From the NCBI GenBank assembly GCA_017480225.1, contig JAFVBB010000001.1, positions 94,660-158,659 of the forward strand: 64,000 bases of DNA. Reading direction: 5' to 3'. Origin of the DNA: Bacteroidales bacterium. Its GTDB lineage: Bacteria > Bacteroidota > Bacteroidia > Bacteroidales > P3. Shown here in pieces: positions 7,804-15,684 of this stretch. Made by a program: the position numbers and the translations under genes. Positions within the stretch are counted from its first letter, which is position 1. Each line of letters opens with the position of its first letter. The notes under the pieces are model-generated. The model was given only the letters and a program-made list of their open reading frames with translations, was not told where the DNA came from and did not search any database.

Positions 7804-8583
7804 TTAGAAGTACTCTATCTGCCTCACGGTGGTGTAGGTGGGGAGCATACGGTCGCCCAGCATGTCGTATTCGGTGCAGGTGGTCCAGTTGCCGTGCGAG
7901 TCGTACTCGCGGCGATAGATGGTCACGCTCATCTCCGGCTCCTCCTCGGTGTAGTCATAGAGGGTGTAGCTGGTGGGGTAGCCCTTGTCGTCGTATTCCC
8001 AGCGCTTCTCCTGCACCTTCTGCCGCGAGCGGTCGTAGACCACGGCCTTCTGCACCGTGCCGTCGGGGTTGAAGGTGTACACCTCGCGCTTGAAGACGTT
8101 GTTGCGGTGGTCGTTGAACGAGCGCTGGCTGATGCGACCCTCCTTGTCGTGAGCCAGCAGCAGGCGGCTCTCCACCTGGCGCTCGGCGTCCTCCACGTAA
8201 ATCTCGGTCAGCGTGAGGTCGGCGTTGTAGACGTAGTAGGTGCGCCCCACCACATCCTCGCGGTTGTCGACGATGTGCTCCAGCGTGGTGAGCCCGAAGC
8301 CGTCGTGCTTGTAGCGGGTGCGGAAGATGACATCCTCGGCCACCGACAGGTAGGTCTGTGAGCGGCGCTGCCCGTTCTGCTTGTATTCGGTCACCAGGTG
8401 CTCCAGCTGCTCGCCGCGCTCCAACTGGTCGCGCAGGTTGAGGTGCGCCTCGTACATCACCGCGTCGATGCGCTTCACGCTGCCGTGCAGCTCGTCGTCC
8501 TGGCGGTCGCGCCCCGTCTGCGCCGCCGCGCCGCCGCACAGCGCCAGCGCGGCCATTATGGCAACAAATCTGTCTATCCTCAT
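7804..8583 (-). CDS. secreted protein of unknown function with YD-like repeats
   Basis: The 259-residue product starts with a clean signal peptide (M-R-I-D-R-F-V-A-I-M-A-A-L-A-L-C-G-G-A-A-A-Q, cleavage after A-Q-T probable). The rest is rich in Tyr/Asp/Lys turns such as Y-D-D-K-G-Y-P-T-S-Y and Y-D-S-H-G-N-W-T-T-C that resemble single YD/RHS-like beta-hairpin units, as found in many periplasmic or outer-surface proteins of this phylum. No catalytic motif is evident. It lies 4 bp before era, which may only reflect shared transcription. An AATAAA box ends 46 nt upstream of its start. Confidence 0.7.
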   Translation of the reverse strand: MRIDRFVAIMAALALCGGAAAQTGRDRQDDELHGSVKRIDAVMYEAHLNLRDQLERGEQLEHLVTEYKQNGQRRSQTYLSVAEDVIFRTRYKHDGFGLTTLEHIVDNREDVVGRTYYVYNADLTLTEIYVEDAERQVESRLLLAHDKEGRISQRSFNDHRNNVFKREVYTFNPDGTVQKAVVYDRSRQKVQEKRWEYDDKGYPTSYTLYDYTEEEPEMSVTIYRREYDSHGNWTTCTEYDMLGDRMLPTYTTVRQIEYF

Positions 8584-8629
8584 TGCATTCTTTGTTCTGT
8601 TTGCTGCTGGTAACGCTGCCGAGGCTCCT

Positions 8630-8655
8630 TTTATTGCGCACGCGCCACTTTTTTT
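8630..8655 (-). promoter_or_regulatory. A-run plus AATAAA box upstream of the secreted protein gene
   Basis: On the minus strand seven A are followed by GTGGCGCGTGCGC and AATAAA, ending 46 nt before the start codon at 8583. It is one of seven such boxes in the window. No TAnnTTTG box was found in this leader. Confidence 0.4.
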
Positions 8656-8702
8656 ATGTCCCTGCCCCTAAAAAACACCTCATGCGGCAGCCCAAAGCCA
8701 TG

Positions 8703-8856
8703 TCAACAACTACTCAAATACCTGTCAACACCATATCATCGCCTACAAAAGTAAGCGATGAGTAGGCGTTGGGTAGTAGATGAGTAGGAGTTGAGTAGGA
8801 GTTGGTCTATACTTGAGGTTGATTTACAAGCACTTATTTACCGACTTATTACCCCC
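8703..8856 (+). repeat. F2 11-nt-grid element, copy A
   Basis: Left units TCAACAACTAC, TCAAATACCTG, TCAACACCATA, TCATCGCCTAC; loop AAAA at 8747-8750; right units GTAAGCGATGA, GTAGGCGTTGG, GTAGTAGATGA, GTAGGAGTTGA, then GTAGGAGTTGG, TCTATACTTGA, GGTTGATTTAC and two more blocks ending in TACCCCC. The innermost pair is nearly complementary, while the outer left units are degenerate. It occupies the gap between two minus-strand genes and is oriented against them. The remainder of the 8584-8964 gap holds an AATAAA box and a terminator. Confidence 0.92.
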
Positions 8857-8900
8857 TGCCGGCTGGACTGCGTAAAAGAGTGATATTGTGGCAAGTAAAC

Positions 8901-8938
8901 AAAAAAGCGGCCGCGCGGCAGGATTGCCGCGCGGCCGC
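8901..8938 (-). terminator. intrinsic terminator of the DUF362 gene
   Basis: A perfect 14-bp stem (GCGGCCGCGCGGCA, loop GGAT at 8921-8924) is followed on the minus strand by six T. It lies 26 bp after the stop at 8965 and ends the mfd-DUF362 run. Confidence 0.9.
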
Positions 8939-8964
8939 TGTGTGTGCGGATGGCGCAGAGGGCA

Positions 8965-9954
8965 TTAGTCGATGCTCACGACACGGTAGTTGGTGGTGCC
9001 GAGGCCGATGGCTTCGGCGCGCTCGATGGTGAGCAGGCCGTGACGGCTGTTGATGCGCTCCACGAGCGGGGCGTTGTCGTTGCCCTCGGAAGGCTGCATG
9101 TTAAAGATGATGTCGACGCAGGCCTTGTCGAGCGCCACGGGGTCGGTCGAGGCCAGAATGCCGTAGTCCTTGAGCACCACCTCGGAGGGGCTGGCCGAGC
9201 AGTCGCAGTCGACCGACATGTTGTTCATCACGGCTATGTAGACCACGTCCTTGCCTGGCTGCTTGAAGTAGTTGTGCACAGCCTGTGCGGCGGCGGCCAT
9301 CGACTCGAGGAAGCCGTCCTGGTCGTCGACGTTGCTCCACAAGCCCTCGACCACCTGCTGGCGGCCTGCGGTGTGGATGTAGGCCTTGCCGTTGCTCGAG
9401 GCCACGCCGATGCTGGCGTTCTTGAGCACACCGCCGAGGCCGCCCATGGGGTGACCCTTGAAGTGGGCAAGGTTGATCATGAAGTCGTAGTCGGCCAGGT
9501 GGCTGCCCACGATGTCGTACTTGATGTGCTGGGTGTCGGCCACGGGTATCTGCATCTCGCCGTCCTCGTCCATGAGGTCGACGCCGCCGATGGTGTTGAA
9601 GCCGTGGTCCTCGATCACAGCCTTGTGCTCCTCGAAGGTGGTGCGCTTGCCGGCATAGGCGGTGTTGCACTCCACCAGGCGTCCGTTCACCTTCTCCACC
9701 AGCTGGCCGATGAGCTCGGGCTTGAGGTAGTTGGGGTTGCCGTTCTCGCCGGTGCTGATTTTCACGGCCACCTTGCCGCTGGCCTTCACGCCGAGGGCCT
9801 CGTAGATTTTCACGAGCGACTCGGGGCTGATGTCGCGGGTCATGTAGACCACCGCCTGGTTCGCGGCCTCGGCTGGAGCCTCGGCCTTCTTTTGGCCGCA
9901 GCCGCAGGCGAGCAAGGCCAGGGCTGCCATTGTCATGATAGTTGCTTTTTTCAT
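8965..9954 (-). CDS. DUF362-family lipoprotein
   Basis: The 329-residue product begins with a lipoprotein signal (M-K-K-A-T-I-M-T..., lipobox L-L-A-C) and then shows DUF362 features: Y-M-T-R-D-I-S-P near the N-terminus, F-K-G-H-P-M-G-G-L-G-G-V-L-K-N-A-S-I-G in the middle and D-P-V-A-L-D-K-A-C-V-D near the C-terminus. DUF362 proteins are widespread in anaerobes and some carry ferredoxin domains; none is visible here, although cysteines occur in a V-D-C-D-C-S stretch. The start at 9954 is chosen because it begins the signal peptide. It follows mfd by 20 bp and ends in a strong terminator. The function is unknown. Confidence 0.85.
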   Translation of the reverse strand: MKKATIMTMAALALLACGCGQKKAEAPAEAANQAVVYMTRDISPESLVKIYEALGVKASGKVAVKISTGENGNPNYLKPELIGQLVEKVNGRLVECNTAYAGKRTTFEEHKAVIEDHGFNTIGGVDLMDEDGEMQIPVADTQHIKYDIVGSHLADYDFMINLAHFKGHPMGGLGGVLKNASIGVASSNGKAYIHTAGRQQVVEGLWSNVDDQDGFLESMAAAAQAVHNYFKQPGKDVVYIAVMNNMSVDCDCSASPSEVVLKDYGILASTDPVALDKACVDIIFNMQPSEGNDNAPLVERINSRHGLLTIERAEAIGLGTTNYRVVSID

Positions 9955-9974
9955 ATTTGATTTGCGTTGGTTTG

Positions 9975-12900
9975 TCATTTTTTCTTTTCCGACGGCCATA
10001 TGGCCTCCATGGCCGCTATGGCGGAGCCCACGCTGTCGACGCCGCCAAGCGAGAGGGTCAGGCGGTCGGGGGTCTCGCGCAGCCGTGCGGCGGGGTTGGC
10101 CTGCACGTGCTGTATCAGCTGCACAAAGCGGTTGCCACGGTAGAAGGGGCTCTGCTGGTTGGAGGGGAAGTGCATCACCACGCGGCCCTGCTTGAGCACC
10201 AGTTTCTCGATGCCCACCAGCCTGCCCAGGCGGCGCAGGCGCACGCTGTCGATGAGCTCGTCGGTGGCCTGCGGCACGGGTCCGAAGCGGTCGACAAGTC
10301 GCGAGCGGTAGGCGGCCAGCTCGTCGTCGGTGGCGAGGTCGCCCAGTTCGCGGTAGAGCAGCAGGCGCTCGCTCACCGAGCTCACATAGTCGTCGGGCAG
10401 CAGGGCCTCGAGGTCGGTCTCAAGCACACAGTCGGCCGAAGCCGGTGCGGCAGGGGCGGGCAGCTCGTCGGGCAGTTCCATGCGCAGCTCGTCGATGGCC
10501 TCGTTGAGTATTTTGTGGTACATGTCGTAGCCCACCTCGCTGATGAAGCCGCTCTGCTCCGCGCCGAGAATGTTGCCCGCGCCGCGGATGTCGAGGTCGC
10601 GCATGGCCAAGTTGAAACCGCTGCCCACCGACGAGAACTCCTCGATGGCGCGAAGGCGGCGCTGCGCGTCGTCGGTGAGGGTGAGGTATGAGGGTATGAG
10701 CATGTAGCAGAACGCCTTGCGGTCCGACCGCCCCACGCGGCCGCGCATCTGGTGCAGGTCGCTCAGCCCGAACTGGTGGGCGTTGTTGATTATCATCGTG
10801 TTGGCATTGGGAATGTCGAGGCCGTTCTCCACAATGCTTGTGGCCACAAGCACGTCGATCTCGCCGTCGAGGAAGCGCATGAGTGTCTCCTCTGCCTGCT
10901 TGCCCTCCATGCGGCCATGCGCAATGGCCACCGATGCGTCGGGCACCAGGCGCTGCACCATGCCGGCCATCTCCGGCAGGTTCTCCACACGGTTGCTGAT
11001 GAAGAAGGTCTGCCCGCCGCGGCTCATCTCGTAGCTGATGGCGTCGCGTATCAGTTCCTCGCTGAAGTCGCTCAGCTCGGTCTCGATGGGCTGGCGGTTG
11101 GGCGGCGGGGTCTGGATGATGCTCAGGTCGCGCGCACCCATGAGCGAGAACTGCAGGGTACGCGGTATGGGTGTGGCGGTCAGCGTGAGGCAGTCCACCC
11201 CCACCCTCATCTGCTTCAGCTTCTCCTTGACGCTCACGCCGAACTTCTGCTCCTCGTCGATGATGAGCAGTCCCAAGTCCTTGAAGCGAATATCCTTGCC
11301 GGTGATGGCATGAGTGCCGATAAGAATGTCTATCTTGCCGCTTTCCAGATCCTTGAGTATGGCTGTGCGCTCCTTGGTGGTGCGGAAGCGGTTAAGGTAG
11401 TCTATGCGCACCGGCATGTCCTTCAGCCGCTGGCAAAAGGTGTTATAGTGCTGGAAAGCAAGCACAGTGCTTGGCACAAGCACCGCCACCTGTTTCGAGT
11501 CGCAGCAGGCCTTGAAGGCAGCCCTTATGGCCACCTCGGTCTTGCCGAAGCCCACGTCGCCGCACACCAGGCGGTCCATCGGGGCCTGGTCTTCCATGTC
11601 GTGCTTCACAGCCACGGTGGCCTTCATCTGGTCTGGCGTGTCCTCGTATGCGAAGCTGGCCTCCAGCTGCTCCTGCATCTGGCCGTCGGGGCTGAATGCA
11701 AAGCCACGGCTGGCCTTGCGCTTGGCGTAGAGGGCAATGAGGTCGCGCGCTATGTCCTTCACCTGCTTCTTGGTGCGCTGCTTCATCACCTGCCACGTGT
11801 TGCTGCCCAACTTGTTGAGCACGGGCGGCTCACCCTCGCGGCCAACATAGCGGCTAATCTTGTGCAGGCCGTGGATGCTGATATAGAGCACGTCGTTGTT
11901 CTTGTAGATGATGCGTATCAGTTCCTGGCTCTTGCCGTCGTGCGTAACCTTCTCCAGCCCGCTGAAGCGCCCCACTCCATAGTCTATGTGCGTCACATAG
12001 TCGCCGGGCTTGAGCTCGAACAGTTCCTTGAGGGTCATGGCCTCGTGGCCTGCGCGCACATTCTTGACGGTGTACTTGTGGTAGCGCTCGAAGATCTCGT
12101 GGTCGGTGAAGCAAAGCAGGCGGGCATCATGGTCGATGAAGCCGTGGGCCAGGTTGAGCCTTGCCACGGTGGTGCAGGCCTTGATGTCGGGGCTTTCCAG
12201 CAGACGTTCCAGCCTGCGCAACTGGCTCTCGTTGGACACGGTGACCACAATGGTGTAGCCCAGCTCGGCATGTCGCTGCAGGCTGTCGAGCAGCAGGTCG
12301 AACTGTTTGCCCAGCGAGGGCTGCGGCTCGCTGTGGGCATCGAGCCTGGACTCCTGCTTGAAGTAGTGACTGTTGCCGTATTCCACCAGCTTCATGGAGA
12401 GCATCTTGCGCAGCAGTTCCTCCGCGGTGCAGGCCATCTCGGCCGCATCGGGCAGGCGTCCGGCTATGGGGTGAGCCGTGTCGGCCAGCCTTGCGGCGCG
12501 GGCTTTCTCGGTGTCGGCGAAGCGTGCCTCGACGCTTTCGAGCAGCTGCATGATGCTCTGGCACCACACCACATCGGTCGACGAGAAATATTCCAGCAGC
12601 GACACCCTCGAGCCGCCGCCCTCCCCGTCGCCGCAGCGGCTCATGTCGGGCACCACATCCACGCGGTCCATCTTCTTCACCGACAGCTGTGTGGCCGCGT
12701 CGTAGGTGCGAATGGAGTCGACCGTGTCGTCGAAGAACTCTATGCGATACGGGAGGTCGGAGGCGAAGCTGTAGACGTCGACAATGCCGCCGCGCACCGC
12801 ATACTGGCCAGGCTCAACCACAAAATCCTCACGCTCGAAGCCTAACTCTTGCAGTCGCTCAACCATCTGCCACATGTCGACGCCCTGCCCAACGGCCACA

Positions 12901-13325
12901 CGCAGCGTGTTCTTGAGCATGACACTGTTGCCAACCACCTTCTCGCTGAGGGCTTCGGGGTAGGTCACCACCACCACCGGCGATCCTGCGGCCAGTTCCT
13001 TGACCACCTCCGAGCGCATCAGCACGTTGGCGTTGTCGGTCTGGTCGGGGTCGTAGTGGTAGGCGCGCCTGTAGCTTGTGGGGAAGAGCATGGCGTCCGC
13101 GCCGAGCGCCTCCAGGTCGTTCTGCAGGTAGAAGGCGTCCTCCTTGCCCGGCGCCACCACGAGCATACTCTGCAGCGGCAGTCGCATCCTCGCGGCGGCA
13201 ATCACCACGGCGGGCATGGAGCCCGTCATGCCGTCTACATGGATCCTCGGCTGCGGCTTTTCCAGCTCGCGGTGCAGCGCGTCGAGCAACGCGCCTCCGG
13301 CGTAGAGTTCTGGCAGGCTCTTCAC
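9975..13325 (-). CDS. mfd: transcription-repair coupling factor
   Basis: This ATP-dependent translocase removes RNA polymerase stalled at DNA damage and recruits UvrA. The 1116-residue protein has the UvrB-like N-terminal modules, the RNA-polymerase-interacting domain around G-D-Y-V-T-H-I-D-Y-G-V-G-R-F, a helicase core with Walker A G-D-V-G-F-G-K-T-E and Walker B D-E-E-Q-K-F-G, the Q-M-R-G-R-V-G-R motif VI, and a C-terminal TRCF domain. Length is normal. Its start overlaps the rhodanese gene stop by 4 bases. Its partner uvrA is also in this window (59.6-62.4 kb). Confidence 0.98.
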   Translation of the reverse strand: MKSLPELYAGGALLDALHRELEKPQPRIHVDGMTGSMPAVVIAAARMRLPLQSMLVVAPGKEDAFYLQNDLEALGADAMLFPTSYRRAYHYDPDQTDNANVLMRSEVVKELAAGSPVVVVTYPEALSEKVVGNSVMLKNTLRVAVGQGVDMWQMVERLQELGFEREDFVVEPGQYAVRGGIVDVYSFASDLPYRIEFFDDTVDSIRTYDAATQLSVKKMDRVDVVPDMSRCGDGEGGGSRVSLLEYFSSTDVVWCQSIMQLLESVEARFADTEKARAARLADTAHPIAGRLPDAAEMACTAEELLRKMLSMKLVEYGNSHYFKQESRLDAHSEPQPSLGKQFDLLLDSLQRHAELGYTIVVTVSNESQLRRLERLLESPDIKACTTVARLNLAHGFIDHDARLLCFTDHEIFERYHKYTVKNVRAGHEAMTLKELFELKPGDYVTHIDYGVGRFSGLEKVTHDGKSQELIRIIYKNNDVLYISIHGLHKISRYVGREGEPPVLNKLGSNTWQVMKQRTKKQVKDIARDLIALYAKRKASRGFAFSPDGQMQEQLEASFAYEDTPDQMKATVAVKHDMEDQAPMDRLVCGDVGFGKTEVAIRAAFKACCDSKQVAVLVPSTVLAFQHYNTFCQRLKDMPVRIDYLNRFRTTKERTAILKDLESGKIDILIGTHAITGKDIRFKDLGLLIIDEEQKFGVSVKEKLKQMRVGVDCLTLTATPIPRTLQFSLMGARDLSIIQTPPPNRQPIETELSDFSEELIRDAISYEMSRGGQTFFISNRVENLPEMAGMVQRLVPDASVAIAHGRMEGKQAEETLMRFLDGEIDVLVATSIVENGLDIPNANTMIINNAHQFGLSDLHQMRGRVGRSDRKAFCYMLIPSYLTLTDDAQRRLRAIEEFSSVGSGFNLAMRDLDIRGAGNILGAEQSGFISEVGYDMYHKILNEAIDELRMELPDELPAPAAPASADCVLETDLEALLPDDYVSSVSERLLLYRELGDLATDDELAAYRSRLVDRFGPVPQATDELIDSVRLRRLGRLVGIEKLVLKQGRVVMHFPSNQQSPFYRGNRFVQLIQHVQANPAARLRETPDRLTLSLGGVDSVGSAIAAMEAIWPSEKKK

Positions 13326-13732
13326 CTTCCCTGCCCCACGCTTGGCTTGCCAGCCTGCTGCCAGGCGTCGAAACCGCCGCCCAGCTCATAGACAGTGTAG
13401 CCCTCGGCCGCAATCAACGCCGCCGCGCGCTGGCTGCGCTTGCCGCTGCGGCAATAGACGGCCACGTCGGCCTTAAGCCGCAGGCGTTCTATGAAATCGG
13501 GCTGGTTGACGTCGATGTTCTCCGCTCCGGCAATGTGGCCCTCGTTGTACTCGGTGCGGGTGCGCACATCAATCACGCGCACCTGCCCGCGCTGAGCCAT
13601 GTCGGCGAAGTCGTTGACGCAAAGGGTGATGATTTTGTCGTGCAGCGGATTGTCCTTCCCGGTGCCGCGACCGCCGCCGCATCCGGCGGCCAGCAGCCCC
13701 GCCAGCACGAAAAACGCGAGTATCTTCTTCAT
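13322..13732 (-). CDS. rhodanese-like lipoprotein
   Basis: A 136-residue periplasmic or membrane-tethered sulfurtransferase-like protein. A lipoprotein signal (F-F-V-L-A-G-L-L-A-A-G-C) is followed by a single rhodanese domain with the active-site loop Y-C-R-S-G-K-R-S (cysteine around residue 107) and the entry motif V-I-D-V-R-T-R-T-E-Y-N-E-G-H-I. Single-domain rhodaneses transfer sulfane sulfur or detoxify thiols; the substrate here is unknown. It overlaps both the GNAT gene upstream and mfd downstream by 4 bases (ATGA), so it lies inside a tightly packed operon. Confidence 0.9.
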   Translation of the reverse strand: MKKILAFFVLAGLLAAGCGGGRGTGKDNPLHDKIITLCVNDFADMAQRGQVRVIDVRTRTEYNEGHIAGAENIDVNQPDFIERLRLKADVAVYCRSGKRSQRAAALIAAEGYTVYELGGGFDAWQQAGKPSVGQGR

Positions 13733-14316
13733 TCTGTTGCTTGTTTGCTTTGTGGTTGGGGTTCGGTTGCGTTGCGCAACGCGGGTGCAAAATTACTAAT
13801 TATTTCCGATATGGCCAAACGCTGGCTTTCGCCAAGGGGCAGGGCGTAGTAGACACACTCAGCGTCGCGGTGGAACTCAAGCGCGCCCCAGCGCCGCCAG
13901 TAGCGGTGGGTGGCGAGCCGGTGGAGCACCGGCACGAACACAAAATCGAACCGACGGCGCAGCTCGGGCATGATGCAGGTGAGCATGTCGTGGTTGAGGC
14001 GCGTGCCTCGCAGGTCGGCGCGGACTATGAAAGAGAAGACCGCCGTGTAGCGCAGCGCGTTGAGCCGCGCCAGCAGCTCAGGCTCGCACACCGGCATCTG
14101 CTCCGCCTCGTCCTCTATGCGGTAGGAGCTCATGTTGAGCAGACCCGCCACCCTGCCGTCGGCACCCACGGCCTTGACGCTGAGCGGCCAGTCGAATGCC
14201 AGCGTCGCCACCCACTGCTCCACCTCGGCGCGGTCGAAGCCATACTGGGCAACCATCCAGTCGACCGTCAGCGGAGCGTCGGCCGCGGTCATGCGGCGCA
14301 GTTCGAACCCATTCAT
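13729..14316 (-). CDS. GNAT-family acetyltransferase
   Basis: The start at 14316 (M-N-G-F-E-L-R-R-M) overlaps the stop of the DUF2156 gene, giving 195 residues; a longer open frame to 14511 has an arginine-rich shadow N-terminus and is rejected. The fold signature is R-R-M-T-A-A-D-A-P, V-A-G-L-L-N-M-S-S-Y for the beta-bulge region and an acetyl-CoA-type R-A-D-L-R-G-T-R-L-N-H-D-M-L. A paired DUF2156 plus GNAT arrangement is common in Bacteroidales. The substrate is unknown. Confidence 0.75.
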   Translation of the reverse strand: MNGFELRRMTAADAPLTVDWMVAQYGFDRAEVEQWVATLAFDWPLSVKAVGADGRVAGLLNMSSYRIEDEAEQMPVCEPELLARLNALRYTAVFSFIVRADLRGTRLNHDMLTCIMPELRRRFDFVFVPVLHRLATHRYWRRWGALEFHRDAECVYYALPLGESQRLAISEIISNFAPALRNATEPQPQSKQATE

Positions 14317-15215
14317 CGGCACCAGCACTCCACGACGTTGTAGGTCAGCAGCAGCTCGGGGTGGTAGGAGAGCTTGGCCTTGCGCAACCCCTCCAGCCCC
14401 ATGTCCTCCTCGCGGTTGAGGTAGACCACGCTTTCGGGCAGGTGGGCGGCAAACTGCTGGTTGATGATGCTGAAGGCGCCGTCGACGCTGCGGTCGGCCT
14501 TCTCGACGCACACGTCGAGCGTGTCGCGCGTGACCGGCGAGCCATAGGTGAAGGCCACCATGCGCCCGGCCGTGTAGACGCTTCCGCCCACCATGCCCAG
14601 CCGCTCCCAGTTGGCGAAGACGGTCTCCATCACGCGCTGCTCGGCCACGATGGTGTCGCCGTAGTCGGGGTTCTCATGCTCGCGGGCGTCGCGCCACAGC
14701 GCCTCAAGCCTGCGGCACTCGTCGAACATCGTGGGGTCGAGCGGACGGTACTCGAAATGCGGGTTGTCCAGGCGGAACTTGTTCACGTGGTTGCGCTTGC
14801 CCTTGAGCTTGCCGCCAGCCAGCGAGGCCAGGTCGGCCCGGCGGTAGATGTAGTCGTACTGGTTGCGGCGCGGCTCCACCCGCACCGAGTCGGGGCAGAG
14901 GCGGCGCAGCTCCTCGGCCTGCCCGTCCTCCAGACCCATGAGGCAAAGGCTGTCGCCAGCCGAGGCGGCATCGTCGCAAAGGGCGCCGAGCAGAGCCTCA
15001 GAGGGGTTGCCGCCGCAGCAGACCATATAGGCCCGGTGGCCGTCAAGGTTGAAGCGGAGCACCGCCGCCCCGGGCAGCAGGCACAGCTCGGTGTCGAACC
15101 AGAACTGCCACCCAATCAAGTTGGCGAAAGAGAAATTGCAATTGCGCCGCCCCGCGTCGAGGCTCACCGCCTGGAACGCCTCGCGGTCGTCGATTGTCAG
15201 CCTGTGGAATGTCAT
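14313..15215 (-). CDS. DUF2156 (LPG_synthase_C-like) protein
   Basis: A 300-residue cytoplasmic protein matching the double-GNAT-fold DUF2156 family (phosphatidylglycerol lysyltransferase C-terminal domain relatives). Visible family landmarks are F-A-N-L-I-G-W-Q near the N-terminus, Y-D-Y-I-Y in the first lobe, K-L-K-G-K-R-N-H-V-N-K-F around residue 155, and F-S-I-I-N-Q-Q-F-A in the second lobe. The start at 15215 fits the conserved N-terminus (M-T-F-H-R-L-T-I-D-D). It is first in the DUF2156-GNAT-rhodanese-mfd-DUF362 operon. Upstream lie an AATAAA box and, further off, a TAGATTTG promoter within an F2 repeat. No membrane domain is attached, so lipid aminoacylation is not implied. Confidence 0.85.
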   Translation of the reverse strand: MTFHRLTIDDREAFQAVSLDAGRRNCNFSFANLIGWQFWFDTELCLLPGAAVLRFNLDGHRAYMVCCGGNPSEALLGALCDDAASAGDSLCLMGLEDGQAEELRRLCPDSVRVEPRRNQYDYIYRRADLASLAGGKLKGKRNHVNKFRLDNPHFEYRPLDPTMFDECRRLEALWRDAREHENPDYGDTIVAEQRVMETVFANWERLGMVGGSVYTAGRMVAFTYGSPVTRDTLDVCVEKADRSVDGAFSIINQQFAAHLPESVVYLNREEDMGLEGLRKAKLSYHPELLLTYNVVECWCR

Positions 15216-15267
15216 CAATCTGTGCCGTTTTCTGTGAATAACCGCTGGTGAACGCAACCCTGAAAGT

Positions 15268-15303
15268 TTTATTATGCGCCCCGCCCCCGCCGCCCCGAAA
15301 AAA
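15268..15303 (-). promoter_or_regulatory. T-run and ATAATAAA box upstream of DUF2156
   Basis: On the minus strand six T precede a G-rich stretch and GGCGCATAATAAAA, ending 52 nt before the start. The spacing between T-run and box is longer than in the other copies, so this is the weakest match. Confidence 0.3.
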
Positions 15304-15419
15304 GGAGCCCGCCCTACCCCATGCTCGAGTCAGGCGGAAGAGCGCAAGATTTCCGAAAAAGGGAACTACACCTCTGTCAATCAGCACTATGCGCATACGG
15401 CAGGCATATCTTCAGGCAA

Positions 15420-15573
15420 GCACAAATCTAACCCCCGCATAAGAGGCAGCAAATCAACGCATAAGCCATACCAACTCCTACTCAACTCCTACTCATCAAC
15501 TACCCAACGCCTAATCATGCACTTCATATGTAGGCGATGACAAGTAGTTGTATAGAGCATGACATGCTGTTGA
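15420..15573 (-). repeat. F2 11-nt-grid element, copy B
   Basis: Minus-strand order: degenerate left units at 15541-15573, TCATCGCCTAC (15530-15540), loop ATAT, then GAAGTGCATGA, TTAGGCGTTGG, GTAGTTGATGA, GTAGGAGTTGA, GTAGGAGTTGG (15471-15481), TATGGCTTATG, CGTTGATTTGC and the tail. It aligns without gaps to the other F2 copies over 154 bp, but its last blocks have changed into a TAGATTTG promoter-like box. It lies in the divergent gap between DUF2156 and the GH29 gene. Confidence 0.9.
15423..15453 (-). promoter_or_regulatory. Bacteroidota-type promoter towards DUF2156
   Basis: Minus strand: TTTG at 15453-15450, 19 bp, TAGATTTG at 15430-15423. This matches the -33/-7 consensus. It would give a leader of about 200 nt before the gene at 15215 and lies in the tail of F2 copy B. 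Confidence 0.5.
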
Positions 15574-15654
15574 CACAGCCCTGCCGGCGGGCGGAGGGGT
15601 GGATGCGGGCGGGCAAAGTTATCAACACCGGGGCGGGGATTGCCTTTTTTTGCG

Positions 15655-15662
15655 TAAATTTG
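15655..15662 (+). promoter_or_regulatory. -7 box (TAAATTTG) of the GH29 gene
   Basis: TAAATTTG lies 22 nt before the GH29 start codon and is preceded by a T-run; a clear TTTG at -33 was not found. It matches the phylum -7 consensus TAnnTTTG. Confidence 0.6.
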
Positions 15663-15684
15663 CAGCGGAAAATAGACCTCAACA

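Noticed and set aside
8703-8856. CRISPR array
   Set aside because: Units are contiguous 11-mers without spacers and are inverted around a loop; no cas genes are present.
13729-14511. 260-residue form of the GNAT protein
   Set aside because: The first ~65 residues are arginine/proline-rich and lie opposite-frame within the DUF2156 gene; the ATGA overlap at 14316 marks the true start.
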